DNA of 64,000 nt from Palleronia sp. LCG004 (GTDB lineage Bacteria > Pseudomonadota > Alphaproteobacteria > Rhodobacterales > Rhodobacteraceae). A program made the position numbers and the translations under genes. Where the stretch lies: contig NZ_CP136759.1 in the NCBI RefSeq assembly GCF_032931615.1, positions 2,108,001 through 2,172,000 of the forward strand. The letters are read 5' to 3'. Position 1 is the stretch's first letter; each line of letters opens with the position of its first letter. Below are positions 8,842 through 18,243 of the stretch, one piece after another. The notes below the pieces were generated by a model that was given only the letters and a program-made list of their open reading frames with translations, was not told the DNA's origin and did not search any database.

Positions 8842-10974
8842 ATGTTCAACGAAACGAAAAAAGAGATGCAATGGGGCGAGGAGACCCTGACGCTCGAGAC
8901 CGGCAAGGTCGCGCGTCAGGCGGACGGCTCCGTGATCGCGACGCTCGGCGAGACCAGCGTCATGGCCAACGTGACCTTCGCCAAGGAGCAGAAGCCGGGC
9001 CAGGACTTCTTTCCGCTGACCGTTCACTACAACGAGAAATACTATGCCGCCGGCAAGGTCCCGGGCGGCTTCTTCAAGCGCGAGGCGCGCCCGACCGAGA
9101 AGGAGACGCTGACATCGCGCCTCATCGACCGGCCGATCCGTCCGCTGTTCGTACCGGGATTCAAGAACGAAGTCCTGGTGATCTGCACCGTGCTGAGCCA
9201 TGACCTCGTCAACGATCCCGACATCGTGGCGATGATCGCGGCCTCGGCTGCGCTGACCATTTCGGGCGCGCCGTTCATGGGACCGATCGCCGGCTGCCGC
9301 GTCGGCTACGAAGGTGGCGAATACGTCCTCAACCCCGAGATCGACGACATGCACGATCTCAAGAACAAGCCCGATCAGCGTCTGGACCTGGTCGTCGCGG
9401 GCACCAAGGACGCCGTGATGATGGTCGAGTCCGAGGCCTACGAGTTGACCGAGGCTGAGATGCTCGGCGCGGTGAACTTCGCGCACGAACAGTTGAAGCC
9501 GGTCGTCGACCTCATCATCTCGCTTGCCGAGGATGCCGCGAAGGAGCCGTTCGACTTCCAGCCGGCCGATTACTCCGTGCTCTTCGACGCGGTGAAATCC
9601 GCAGGCGAGCAGAAGATGCGCGATGCCTATGCGATCACCGACAAGCAGGAGCGGACGAACGCGGTCTCCAAGGCCAAGGAGGACATCCGGGCCGCGCTGA
9701 CCGAAGATCAGCTCGCCGACGAGAACCTGGGTTCTGCGCTCAAGAAGCTCGAATCCTCTGTGCTGCGCGGTGACGTGGTCAAGTCCGGCAAGCGCATCGA
9801 CGGCCGTCGCACCGACGAGGTTCGTCCGATCGTGGCCGAAACCGGCCTTCTGCCCCGGACCCATGGATCGGCGCTCTTCACCCGGGGAGAGACCCAGGGC
9901 CTCGTCATCACGACGCTCGGCACCGGCGACGACGAGCAGATGATCGACGCGCTGCAGGGGACGTATCGCTCGAACTTCCTGCTGCATTACAACTTCCCGC
10001 CCTACTCGGTCGGCGAAGTGGGCCGTTTCGGACCTCCGGGTCGTCGTGAGATCGGCCACGGCAAGCTCGCCTGGCGTGCGCTTCAGGCCGTCCTGCCTGC
10101 CGCGACCGACTTCCCCTACACGATTCGCGTCGTGTCCGAGATCACCGAATCGAACGGCTCCTCCTCGATGGCGTCGGTCTGCGGCGGATCGCTCAGCATG
10201 ATGGATGCGGGCGTGCCGCTGAAATCGGCGGTCGCGGGCGTCGCGATGGGTCTGATCCTGGAAGACAGCGGTGAATACGCGATCCTGACCGACATCCTCG
10301 GCGACGAGGATCACCTCGGCGACATGGACTTCAAGGTCGCCGGCACCGAGAACGGCATCACGTCGCTGCAGATGGACATCAAGGTCGCGGGCATCACGTC
10401 CGAGATCATGGAGCGCGCGCTCGATCAGGCCAAGGCCGGCCGGATGCACATCCTGGGCGAGATGAACAAGGCCCTTTCGGGTGCCGGCGAGTTCAGCTCC
10501 TACGCTCCGCGCATCGAGACGATGCAGATTCCGACCGACAAGATCCGCGAAGTCATCGGATCGGGCGGCAAGGTGATCCGCGAAATCGTCGAGACGTCGG
10601 GCGCGAAGGTCGACATTAACGACGACGGCGTGATCAAGATCGCATCGGCCGACGGTGCTGCGATCCAGCGTGCCTACGACATGATCCATTCGATCGTCGC
10701 CGAGCCCGAGGAAGGCAAGGTCTACCGCGGAACGGTCGTGAAGATCGTCGATTTCGGTGCCTTCGTGAACTTCTTCGGCAAGCGCGACGGACTGGTCCAT
10801 GTCAGCCAGATCGAGAATCGCCGCCTGAACCATCCTTCGGACGTCCTGAAGGAAGGCCAGGAGGTCTTCGTGAAACTTCTGGGCTTCGACGATCGCGGCA
10901 AGGTGCGCCTTGCCATGAAGATGGTCGATCAGGAGACCGGCGAAGAGACGCAGAAGGAGGAAGCGGCCGAATAA
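8842..10974 (+). CDS. pnp: Polynucleotide phosphorylase
   Basis: A 710-residue phosphorolytic 3'-5' exoribonuclease of the degradosome. The start [20 protein letters not shown] is preferred to upstream in-frame ATGs because family homology begins here. Two RNase PH-like domains are present: the first has [20 protein letters not shown], the second [20 protein letters not shown] with [20 protein letters not shown]. They are followed by a KH domain ([15 protein letters not shown], about residue 570) and an S1 domain ([19 protein letters not shown], about 630). Length and domain order are complete. It is preceded by about 190 bases without a gene, where its promoter should lie. Confidence 0.97.
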   Translation: MFNETKKEMQWGEETLTLETGKVARQADGSVIATLGETSVMANVTFAKEQKPGQDFFPLTVHYNEKYYAAGKVPGGFFKREARPTEKETLTSRLIDRPIRPLFVPGFKNEVLVICTVLSHDLVNDPDIVAMIAASAALTISGAPFMGPIAGCRVGYEGGEYVLNPEIDDMHDLKNKPDQRLDLVVAGTKDAVMMVESEAYELTEAEMLGAVNFAHEQLKPVVDLIISLAEDAAKEPFDFQPADYSVLFDAVKSAGEQKMRDAYAITDKQERTNAVSKAKEDIRAALTEDQLADENLGSALKKLESSVLRGDVVKSGKRIDGRRTDEVRPIVAETGLLPRTHGSALFTRGETQGLVITTLGTGDDEQMIDALQGTYRSNFLLHYNFPPYSVGEVGRFGPPGRREIGHGKLAWRALQAVLPAATDFPYTIRVVSEITESNGSSSMASVCGGSLSMMDAGVPLKSAVAGVAMGLILEDSGEYAILTDILGDEDHLGDMDFKVAGTENGITSLQMDIKVAGITSEIMERALDQAKAGRMHILGEMNKALSGAGEFSSYAPRIETMQIPTDKIREVIGSGGKVIREIVETSGAKVDINDDGVIKIASADGAAIQRAYDMIHSIVAEPEEGKVYRGTVVKIVDFGAFVNFFGKRDGLVHVSQIENRRLNHPSDVLKEGQEVFVKLLGFDDRGKVRLAMKMVDQETGEETQKEEAAE

Positions 10975-10999
10975 GCCGCCCCTTCCAAACGACCGGTGC

Positions 11000-11026
11000 C
11001 GGGCCCCGCATGACCTGCGGGGCCCG
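11000..11026 (+). terminator. Strong hairpin after pnp, possible terminator
   Basis: CGGGCCCCGCA and TGCGGGGCCCG form a perfect 11-bp GC-rich stem around a 5-base loop, 25 bases after the pnp stop. There is no U-tract, so it could instead be an mRNA-stabilising 3' structure. Confidence 0.5.
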
Positions 11027-11173
11027 TCGCCGTTCGGGAACATTGGAATTTCACGAGAAGTTCGGGCATGATACGGTCGATTGCGGATCGCGCCCATTCC
11101 ATCAAAACCGCGTGAGACGCATCGCACGATCCGGTCGTGATCGCGTTGAGGTCCGCAGGCATTTCTGGAGAAA

Positions 11174-11746
11174 ATGATGAAAAGACGTGATTTCATGATG
11201 ACGGGCCTGGCGGCCTTCGGTGCGGCTGGACTGGCCTCTTCGCGGGTCGAGGCGCAGGCAGCGGGCGTTCCACCCCCGACGCTGGTGCAGATGCGCGCGC
11301 CGCTGCCGCCCAACCAGATCCACGTATTCCCCGATCATTTCCAGCTTTTCCATACGCGACCCGAAGGGATGGCGATGCGGTATCCCTGCCGCGTCGGGCG
11401 CGACTCGCTTTATGAGGCGGGTCAGTTCTATGTCGGAGCCAAGAAGAAATGGCCATCCTGGAAGCCTACACCCGGCATGATCGAACGTGAGCCCGAGCTT
11501 TACGCGAAATACGAGGAGGACGGGATGCCCGGCGGCCCGGGCAATCCGCTGGGCGCGCGCGCGCTCTATCTCTTCCAGCCGGGTCGTGGCGACACCTATC
11601 TCAGGATCCACGGCACTGGCGATCAGCGGTCCATCGGTCAGGCCGTCTCCAACGGCTGTGCCGGCCTTATCAACGAGCATATCACGATCCTCTATGACAA
11701 TGTGCCGATTGACACGACCGTCGTCCTCTATCCCAAGATGGGCTAG
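11174..11746 (+). CDS. L,D-transpeptidase (YkuD family), Tat-exported
   Basis: A 190-residue periplasmic transpeptidase of the YkuD fold, which cross-links peptidoglycan or attaches proteins to it. The N terminus KRRDFMMTGLAAFGAAG has a twin-arginine motif followed by a hydrophobic stretch, consistent with Tat export. The catalytic signature is near the C terminus: the HGTGDQRSIGQAVSNGC block (about residues 145-161), with His and the nucleophilic Cys in SNGC. Two tandem ATGs (11174, 11177) are possible starts. GGAG lies 5 bases upstream. It is monocistronic or read with the Stealth gene 12 bases downstream. Confidence 0.88.
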   Translation: MMKRRDFMMTGLAAFGAAGLASSRVEAQAAGVPPPTLVQMRAPLPPNQIHVFPDHFQLFHTRPEGMAMRYPCRVGRDSLYEAGQFYVGAKKKWPSWKPTPGMIEREPELYAKYEEDGMPGGPGNPLGARALYLFQPGRGDTYLRIHGTGDQRSIGQAVSNGCAGLINEHITILYDNVPIDTTVVLYPKMG

Positions 11747-11758
11747 AGCGGCCGCAAG

Positions 11759-12793
11759 GTGACGATCGACGCAGTGATCGCCTGGGTGGATGGGGCCGAT
11801 CCCGTCCACCGGGCAGCTCGCGCGGAATACGCGCAGGCACCGGCGGACGGGGACGAGACCCGTTTCGTTCAGTCCGGCGAGATCTATGTCGCGATCGCGT
11901 CGATCCTGAAATTCGCGCCGTTCATCCGTCGCATCTTTCTCGTCACCGACAATCAGGTCCCCGCGGATCTGGAGCTTTTCGCGGCGAGCGGACTTTCCGC
12001 CCCCGACGGCATCGAGGTCGTCGATCACGATGTAATCTTCAACGGGCTGCCGGCCGCGCGTCCCAACTTCAACACGCGCGCTATCGAAGGGGCGATGCAC
12101 CGGATCCCCGGCCTTTCGCCGAGCTTCGTCTACTTCAATGACGACATGTTCCTGAACAGCACCGCGACACCGGGCGACTTCTTTCAGGGGGGACTCCCGG
12201 TCCTGCGGGGCGAGATGATAAAGACCCGCGCCGCGCGGCCCCTCTTCCGGGCGAAGTCAGCGCTCAAGCGTGCTGTCGGCCGCCCCGACACCCGCCCGTC
12301 GCATCTCGTCTCGCAGGAGGTGGGTGCGCGCCTCATGGGATTCGAGAGGACATTCCTGCGCGTCCCCCACGTGCCGCATCCACTTCGCGTGCCGACGATC
12401 GAGGAGGCGCTTGCCGCGCATCCGGGGTTGCTCGACGCACAGGTCTGGTTCCGCTTTCGCGACCGCGCGCAGTATTCGGCCGTCTCTCTCGCCAATCATG
12501 CGGAAATGGCGCAGGGCGTTCCCGTGCTGCCATCACCCGACCTCGTCTATCTGCGCGACGGACGGGATTCGAGTTTTGCGGACGACCTTGCGCGGATCGC
12601 GGACGGCGCGGCACCCTATGCCTGTCTCCAGGGTGTCGAAGGCCTTGCGCCCGAGCGGCGACGCGACCTGATGGAGACTCTCGTCAAGCGTTTCGCCTCG
12701 CATCTGCCGAACAGGATCAGGGAAAGGCTTCTCGACCCCGATCAAGACGCTAGGTCATCGTGTCATATTGGTGGCAAGATGGCTTCAAGCTAG
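11759..12793 (+). CDS. Stealth-family sugar-phosphate transferase
   Basis: A 344-residue protein with the Stealth conserved regions: CR1 IDAVIAWVDGADPVHR (residues 3-18), CR2-like SGEIYVAIASILKFAPFIRR and IFLVTDNQVP (about 40-70), the acidic motif SPSFVYFNDDMFLNS (about 120) and a CR3-like His-rich stretch RVPHVPHPLRVP (about 200). Family members transfer hexose-1-phosphate in capsule and exopolysaccharide synthesis, and include GlcNAc-1-phosphotransferase. The start is a GTG. No other polysaccharide gene is adjacent; its neighbours are an L,D-transpeptidase and the cydAB operon. Confidence 0.85.
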   Translation: MTIDAVIAWVDGADPVHRAARAEYAQAPADGDETRFVQSGEIYVAIASILKFAPFIRRIFLVTDNQVPADLELFAASGLSAPDGIEVVDHDVIFNGLPAARPNFNTRAIEGAMHRIPGLSPSFVYFNDDMFLNSTATPGDFFQGGLPVLRGEMIKTRAARPLFRAKSALKRAVGRPDTRPSHLVSQEVGARLMGFERTFLRVPHVPHPLRVPTIEEALAAHPGLLDAQVWFRFRDRAQYSAVSLANHAEMAQGVPVLPSPDLVYLRDGRDSSFADDLARIADGAAPYACLQGVEGLAPERRRDLMETLVKRFASHLPNRIRERLLDPDQDARSSCHIGGKMASS

Positions 12794-12824
12794 TTCAGGA
12801 TCGTCCAACTCCGCGAGGTATCCC

Positions 12825-14255
12825 ATGGACATGTCCCTCGGCTTCGACGCGATCCTTCTTGCCCGGATCCAGTTCGCCTTTACCGTCGCGTTCCATTTCA
12901 TCTTTCCCGCATTCACCATCGGGCTCGCCAGTTTCCTCGCTGTCCTAAACGGTCTCTATCTCTGGTCGCGGGACGAGGCATATCTCAGGCTCTTCACCTA
13001 CTGGGTGAAGATCTTTGCGATCAGCTTTGCGATGGGCGTCGTGTCGGGCATCGTCATGTCCTACCAATTCGGGACCAACTGGTCGGTATTCTCCGATCTT
13101 GCGGGGCCGGTGATCGGTCCGCTCATGGCATACGAGGTGCTGACCGCGTTCTTCCTCGAAGCGGGATTCCTCGGCATCATGCTCTTCGGTCGCGAGAAGG
13201 TCGGCAACGGCCTCCACATGGTCGCCTGCCTCATGGTCGCCGTCGGCACAGCGATCTCGGCCACGTGGATCCTGTCGGTCAACAGCTGGATGCACACGCC
13301 CGCCGGATACATCATCGGCGAGAACGGCCAGTTCCTTCCCCAGGACTGGTGGGCGATCGTCTTCAATCCGTCCTTTCCCTATCGCCTCGTCCATACGCTC
13401 ATCGCCGCATATCTGACGACCGCCTTCATCGTCGGCGGCGTGGGGGCCTGGCACCTGCTGCAGGGGCGCGGCCACAATCGGGGCGTGCGGACGATGTTCT
13501 CGATGGCGATGTGGATGGCCGCGCTGGTCGCCCCGCTGCAGATCGTGGCGGGTCACGAACAGGGTCTCAACACCTTGGAGCATCAGCCGACGAAGGTCCT
13601 CGCCATGGAGGGCCATTTCGAGAGCAGCGAGGACGGGATCCCGCTCATCCTCTTCGGCATTCCCGATCAGGAGGCGCAGGAGGTGCGCTGGAAGGTCGAG
13701 ATCCCGCATATCGGCGGTCCGATTCTCGAAAAGGGCTGGAACGCGTCGCTCGACGGCTTGGACACGGTCGCGCGCGATCTGCAGCCGCCCGTGGCCATCG
13801 TCTTCTGGAGCTTCCGCGTCATGGTCGGGCTCGGCCTCCTGATGGTCGGGGTCGGGATCTGGTCGCTCTGGTCGCGCTGGCGCGGGGATCTCTACTACGA
13901 TCGGTGGTTGCATCGCGCCGCCCTCCTGATGGGGCCATCCGGCCTCGTGGCGGTGCTCGCAGGATGGATTACGACCGAGGTGGGGCGCCAGCCCTACACG
14001 ATCTACGGAGAGCTGCTGACGGCGGAATCGGCCTCCCCCCTCGCCGCGTCGGCGGTCGGGGCGTCCCTCCTCGCCTTCATCGTCATCTATTTCGCGATCT
14101 TCGGCGCAGGCGTCGTCTATCTGTTGAAGCTCATGGCCAAGCCACCCGAACGCGGCGAGACGAACGACGATATCCATCAGGGCCCGATCCGCACGGCCGG
14201 CATCACGCCCGCCCCCGGCGAGACGCTGCGCCACTCTCCCCATCCAGCGGAATAG
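12825..14255 (+). CDS. cydA: Cytochrome bd-type ubiquinol oxidase subunit I (CydA/CioA)
   Basis: A 476-residue membrane subunit of a bd-type quinol:O2 oxidoreductase. The start MDMSLGFDAILLARIQFAFT is chosen at homology onset. The candidate haem b595 ligand His is in AFHFIFPAFTIG (about residue 20), the b558 His in FPYRLVHTLIAAYL (about 186), and the GRQPYTIYG block lies near residue 388. The quinol loop is short, with KVLAMEGHFES around 255. A short Q-loop and GRQPY rather than GRQPW suggest the cyanide-insensitive (Cio) branch, but this is inference. It forms an operon with cydB (7-base gap) and a 31-residue peptide. Confidence 0.93.
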   Translation: MDMSLGFDAILLARIQFAFTVAFHFIFPAFTIGLASFLAVLNGLYLWSRDEAYLRLFTYWVKIFAISFAMGVVSGIVMSYQFGTNWSVFSDLAGPVIGPLMAYEVLTAFFLEAGFLGIMLFGREKVGNGLHMVACLMVAVGTAISATWILSVNSWMHTPAGYIIGENGQFLPQDWWAIVFNPSFPYRLVHTLIAAYLTTAFIVGGVGAWHLLQGRGHNRGVRTMFSMAMWMAALVAPLQIVAGHEQGLNTLEHQPTKVLAMEGHFESSEDGIPLILFGIPDQEAQEVRWKVEIPHIGGPILEKGWNASLDGLDTVARDLQPPVAIVFWSFRVMVGLGLLMVGVGIWSLWSRWRGDLYYDRWLHRAALLMGPSGLVAVLAGWITTEVGRQPYTIYGELLTAESASPLAASAVGASLLAFIVIYFAIFGAGVVYLLKLMAKPPERGETNDDIHQGPIRTAGITPAPGETLRHSPHPAE

Positions 14256-14262
14256 GTGTGCC

Positions 14263-15282
14263 ATGGAAGTGAGTTTCGACCTTACGATCGCCTGGGCGCT
14301 GCTTCTGGCCTTCGCCGTCTATGTCTACGTGGTGCTCGACGGGTTCGATCTGGGCATCGGGATCCTCTATCCCTTCTTTCCCGAAAAGCAGGATCGCGAC
14401 CTCATGATGAACACGGTCGCACCGGTCTGGGACGGTAACGAGACGTGGCTGGTCCTGGGCGGAGGGGGTCTTTTTGCAGCGTTCCCGATGGCCTACGCGA
14501 TCATCATGCCGGCGGTCTATCCGCTCGTCATCGCCATGCTTCTGGGCCTTGTCTTTCGCGGCGTGGCTTTCGAATTTCGCTGGCGCGCCGCGGGACGGTT
14601 CGCCGAATGGTTCTGGGACGGGGCCTTCATCGGCGGATCCCTGGTCGCCGCACTGACGCAGGGCATGATCCTCGGCACGCTTCTGCAGGGGATCGAGGTG
14701 GACGGTCGCGCCTACGGGGGTGGTTGGCTCGACTGGCTCACGCCGTTCACGATGCTCTGCGGGGTTGCGGTCGTCTGCGGATACGCGTTGCTCGGCGCGT
14801 GCTGGCTCAACTGGCGCGTCGCGGGCCCCGCCCAGCATCGCATCCGCGTGCTGGCGCGGACATTCGGGTTCGCCACCGTGGGCTTCATCGGGGCGGTCAG
14901 CCTTGCCACGCCGTTCCTTGAGCAATCGTATTTCGAACGCTGGCTCGCTTGGCCGCAGATACTCGAGGTCTCGCCGGTGCCGATCGTGGTCGTGGGACTC
15001 GCGCTCTGGCTTGCCAAGGAACTTTTCGACGAGCGCAACGACTGGATGCCCTTCGCGATCAGTCTTGCACTCTTCGGGCTTTGCTTCGTGGGGCTGGGGC
15101 TGAGCATGTGGCCTTACGTCATCCCGCCGGAAGTCACGCTTTGGGACGCGGCCAGCCCCGAGAGCTCGCAGCTCTTCATGTTCGTGGGCGCAGTGATCCT
15201 CGTACCGATCATCCTGGCCTATACGATCTATGCCTACTGGGTCTTCCGCGGCAAGCTGGGCCATGGCGACGGCTATCACTGA
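14263..15282 (+). CDS. cydB: Cytochrome bd-type ubiquinol oxidase subunit II (CydB/CioB)
   Basis: A 339-residue polytopic membrane protein with the CydB signatures AVYVYVVLDGFDLGIGIL (residues 19-36) and APVWDGNETWLVLGGGGLFA (about 53-72). It pairs with CydA to form the oxidase dimer. Its stop overlaps the start of the next, 31-residue gene by one base (TGATG), a typical coupling arrangement. Confidence 0.93.
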   Translation: MEVSFDLTIAWALLLAFAVYVYVVLDGFDLGIGILYPFFPEKQDRDLMMNTVAPVWDGNETWLVLGGGGLFAAFPMAYAIIMPAVYPLVIAMLLGLVFRGVAFEFRWRAAGRFAEWFWDGAFIGGSLVAALTQGMILGTLLQGIEVDGRAYGGGWLDWLTPFTMLCGVAVVCGYALLGACWLNWRVAGPAQHRIRVLARTFGFATVGFIGAVSLATPFLEQSYFERWLAWPQILEVSPVPIVVVGLALWLAKELFDERNDWMPFAISLALFGLCFVGLGLSMWPYVIPPEVTLWDAASPESSQLFMFVGAVILVPIILAYTIYAYWVFRGKLGHGDGYH

Positions 15283-15377
15283 TGCTGAGACGGCTCGGAT
15301 GGTTCGTCCTGATCTGGGTGCTGAGCGTGGCCGCGCTCGGGGTCGTGGCTCTCGCGATCAGGACGATGATCGCCTGA
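15282..15377 (+). CDS. DUF2474 peptide, CydX-like small oxidase subunit
   Basis: A 31-residue single-span membrane peptide starting MLRRLGWFVLIWVLSVAALG. The pattern RLGWFVLIW-SVAALGVVAL-IR matches DUF2474, peptides encoded after cioB/cydB genes. It begins on the last base of the cydB stop codon. By analogy with CydX it probably stabilises the oxidase, but this has not been shown for DUF2474 as far as I know. Its 3' end overlaps the convergent EamA gene by 20 bases. Confidence 0.8.
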   Translation: MLRRLGWFVLIWVLSVAALGVVALAIRTMIA

Positions 15378-16239
15378 GCGCGCGCCGCTGGTGCGAGAGA
15401 TATAGCGCGAGTGAGACCACCACGATCGCGCCACCCAGTAGCGAGAGCGGCGGAACCGCCTCGCCCAGCGCGATCCAGACGATGATCGGCCCCAGAACCG
15501 TTTCGAGCAACATGAAGAGGCTGACATTCGCACCGCTCGTGTATCGCGATGCGCTGCCCAGCATGAAGAACGCTGCCGGAAGAATGATGGCCCCTGTCGT
15601 CGCGATGGCGGTGAGCGCTAGACCGTCTGCCTCGCCCCCTCCGGAAACCACGAGCCCGAGAGTACCGCCAAGACCCGCACCGACCCCGAGGCTGAGCATG
15701 ATCGGCAGCCGGGGGGCCGCGCGATAACTCGTGAACGCGCCCGCAAGCGCGATCGCCGTCAGGAGCCCGCAGAACGCCCCGAGAACCGGATTCACGCCAC
15801 CATCGCCATGTCCGCCCGCAAGCACCGAAAGTCCGATCCCCGCGAGCACGGCAATGCAGGTCACGGCCGTCGCGCGGCCGATCCTGTCCCCCAGGAAAAG
15901 CGCGCCGAGGATCGCGGCCCAGATCGGAACCGTGGCGAGCGCGAAGAGCACGACCGCCACTGGGGCAACCGCGATGCCGGTCGCGAAAAGGATCGCATTG
16001 GCAGCCTGGCAGAGCGTCGCGACCAGTCCCGGCCCGCTGGCGAAGGCCGCAAGATCGCCCGACCTGTCGCGAGAGGTCACGAGCCAGAGCGACAGCATCA
16101 CGATCGACACGAGCCCTCCGCGCCAGGCCATCATCTCGAACCCGTCGAGCCCGGACACCCGCATGAGGAGGGTGTCGGGCGACAGCAGAAGCACGGCGGC
16201 CAGCGCCAGGCTGAGACCAAAAGTGGAATTCTGTGGCAA
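15358..16239 (-). CDS. DMT-superfamily (EamA) transporter
   Basis: A 293-residue polytopic membrane protein with about ten hydrophobic segments in two EamA repeats; the second repeat includes TGAIILPAAFFMLGSASRYT and ends with ETVLGPIIVWIALGEAVPP, a typical EamA signature. Members export amino acids or related metabolites; the substrate here is unknown. It is convergent with the cyd operon, and the C-terminal Arg/Ser tail overlaps the DUF2474 gene. Confidence 0.85.
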   Translation of the reverse strand: MPQNSTFGLSLALAAVLLLSPDTLLMRVSGLDGFEMMAWRGGLVSIVMLSLWLVTSRDRSGDLAAFASGPGLVATLCQAANAILFATGIAVAPVAVVLFALATVPIWAAILGALFLGDRIGRATAVTCIAVLAGIGLSVLAGGHGDGGVNPVLGAFCGLLTAIALAGAFTSYRAAPRLPIMLSLGVGAGLGGTLGLVVSGGGEADGLALTAIATTGAIILPAAFFMLGSASRYTSGANVSLFMLLETVLGPIIVWIALGEAVPPLSLLGGAIVVVSLALYLSHQRRALRRSSS

Positions 16240-16432
16240 GAGCCCTCCGGCGGACGGGGCGAACTACCCGGTTACTGACACGGATCGACAAGCGTCGCGA
16301 GGGGCCGCATGCCGTATCACTGAAGTCAGGCACCACTCATGGCGCTCACCGCCTGGGAGGGACTGAACCGGATGTCGAGGCGGGCCGACGCGCTATCCCG
16401 TCAGGATGACGCGCCGGCCTCGGCCACCGGAG

Positions 16433-17089
16433 TTATCCGGGCTGCTTCGTGGTCCGCAGATACGGAAGCTTCTGCTCGAAGCTGCCGAATTTCTCGCGCG
16501 CCTCGTCGTCGCTGACGGCACCGGTGACGATGACGTCGCCGCCCTGAACCCAGCCCGCCGGCGTCGCGACCTTGTGTTCGGCCGTGAGGCGGATGCTGTC
16601 GAGCGCCCGCAGGATCTCGTCGAAGTTGCGGCCGGTCGTCATGGGATAGGTCAGGCTCAACTTCACCTTCCGGTCGGGCCCGATGATGAAGACGGTGCGG
16701 ACCGTCTGGTTGTCCGCCGGCGTCCGCTTTGAAGGATCGCCCGACGCCTCGGCAGGCAGCATGTCGTAGAGCTTGGCGATCTCCATATCGGGATCGCCGA
16801 TCATGGGATAGCGGACCTCATGGCCGGTATAGCTCGCGATATCGCTCTTCCATCTCACGTGATCCTCGACCGGATCAACCGAGATTCCCATGATCTTGGC
16901 ATTCCGCTTCGCGAATTCCTCGGACATTCCGGCCATCGCACCGAGTTCGGTCGTGCAGACGGGCGTGAAATCCTTCGGGTGGCTGAAGAGGATCGCGTAG
17001 CCATCCCCGATCCAGTCGTGGAAGCGGATCTCGCCTTCGGTGGAATTGGCGGTGAAATCCGGTGCGGTGTCGCCGATACGCAAGGCCAT
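16433..17089 (-). CDS. 1-Cys peroxiredoxin (Prx6 type)
   Basis: A 218-residue thiol peroxidase. The start MALRIGDTAPDFTANSTEGE is chosen over an upstream ATG because GGAG lies correctly before it and family homology starts here. The peroxidatic Cys45 is in SHPKDFTPVCTTELG. It is the only Cys in the protein, so there is no resolving cysteine, as in Prx6. The C-terminal AhpC/Prx6 extension (VATPAGWVQGGDVIVTG) is present. It detoxifies H2O2 or organic peroxides with an external reductant. It is divergent from the dioxygenase gene. Confidence 0.92.
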   Translation of the reverse strand: MALRIGDTAPDFTANSTEGEIRFHDWIGDGYAILFSHPKDFTPVCTTELGAMAGMSEEFAKRNAKIMGISVDPVEDHVRWKSDIASYTGHEVRYPMIGDPDMEIAKLYDMLPAEASGDPSKRTPADNQTVRTVFIIGPDRKVKLSLTYPMTTGRNFDEILRALDSIRLTAEHKVATPAGWVQGGDVIVTGAVSDDEAREKFGSFEQKLPYLRTTKQPG

Positions 17090-17316
17090 TTTGGGCTCCA
17101 TCTTGGATATGTCTCGCAAGGCCATGTAAGCGTCGCCGGGCACGTTTCAAAAGCCTCGCACCGGCAAAAGGACCGGAAGCCCCCTGCCCGATCATTCACG
17201 CGAACGTATGATCGGGCCGTCAACGCGTGGATGGGACATCCGCAGAGGGACGGGGGTTTCGCCGCGCGCCGTCCTGTCGCATTCTGCAAGAAATTTCTTG
17301 AAGCGAGAAGCCATAG

Positions 17317-18243
17317 ATGCGCAACGCCGTCAGCGGACTTCATCACGTCACCGCCCTCTCATCGGACGCACGGAACACGGAAGCCTTCCTTGCGGAAACG
17401 CTCGGGCTCCGTCGAGTGAAGAAGACCGTGAATTTCGACGCACCCGAGATCTATCATCTCTATTACGGAGACGAGATCGGCCGGCCCGGCACGGTCATCA
17501 CGTATTTCCCCTTTCCCGATGCCGCACGCGGACGCCCTGGAACGGGAGAGGTGTCGACGACGGCCCTGTCGATCCCCGAGGGCAGTGCGGAAGACTGGAT
17601 CGAACGGCTTGAGGCGCGCGGGGTCGCTGTCGAGCGGGGCGAGAACGGCTTTGGCGAGACGCGCCTTCAGGTCGCAGGGCCGGACGGCGCTGACCTGGCG
17701 CTTGTCGAGGATCCGGGCGACACGCGAGCGCCTTGGACCGAAGGAGGCATCCCCGAACGGATGGCGATCCGCGGCCTTCATTCCGTCACGCTGCGCCTTC
17801 GCGACTCCGATGCGACCATTGCGCTGTTGCGCTTCATGGGGTATGAACAGATCGAAGTCTGCGACGAGGTCACACGGCTGGCCATCACGGACGGGACAGC
17901 CGGGATCGTCGATGTCGAGGTCGCGGAGGACATGCCCCCCGCGTCGCAGGGGGCCGGGTCCGTCCACCATGTCGCCTTTTCGGTCGCGACGCGTGCCCGC
18001 CAGCTCGAGATGCGCGCGGAACTCGTCTCGGCCGGCTACGATGTCACGCCGCCGATCGACCGCGACTATTTCTGGGCGATCTATTTCCGCAGCCCCGGCG
18101 GCGTCCTTTTCGAAATCGCGACGGACGAGCCGGGCTTCGAGCGTGACGAGGATCGGGAGACGCTCGGTCGGGCGCTGAAGCTGCCGGCGCAACACGAATA
18201 CCTGCGCGAAAGGCTTGAACGCGAGCTCGTGGACCTCGGGTGA
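17317..18243 (+). CDS. Ring-cleaving (extradiol) dioxygenase, VOC family
   Basis: A 308-residue protein with two VOC modules. Module 1 starts SGLHHVTALSSDARNTEAFL (about residue 5), module 2 starts MAIRGLHSVTLRLRDSD (about 149). Candidate metal ligands are His in HHVTAL, His in SVHHVAFSV (about 214) and Glu in PGGVLFEIATDEPGF (about 266), matching the 2-His-1-carboxylate pattern of the LinE/MhqO group. The natural substrate is a hydroquinone- or catechol-type ring, unspecified. It is coupled by a 4-base GTGA overlap to a small alpha/beta hydrolase. Confidence 0.85.
   Translation: MRNAVSGLHHVTALSSDARNTEAFLAETLGLRRVKKTVNFDAPEIYHLYYGDEIGRPGTVITYFPFPDAARGRPGTGEVSTTALSIPEGSAEDWIERLEARGVAVERGENGFGETRLQVAGPDGADLALVEDPGDTRAPWTEGGIPERMAIRGLHSVTLRLRDSDATIALLRFMGYEQIEVCDEVTRLAITDGTAGIVDVEVAEDMPPASQGAGSVHHVAFSVATRARQLEMRAELVSAGYDVTPPIDRDYFWAIYFRSPGGVLFEIATDEPGFERDEDRETLGRALKLPAQHEYLRERLERELVDLG

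Noticed and set aside
8206..11313. 1035-codon minus-strand open frame
   Set aside because: It lies opposite pnp and its neighbours. The translation is His/Asp/Arg-rich without motifs, the typical mirror of a highly biased plus-strand gene.
12945..14264. 439-codon minus-strand frame opposite cydA
   Set aside because: Antisense shadow of a membrane protein gene; His/Asp/Glu-rich, no features.
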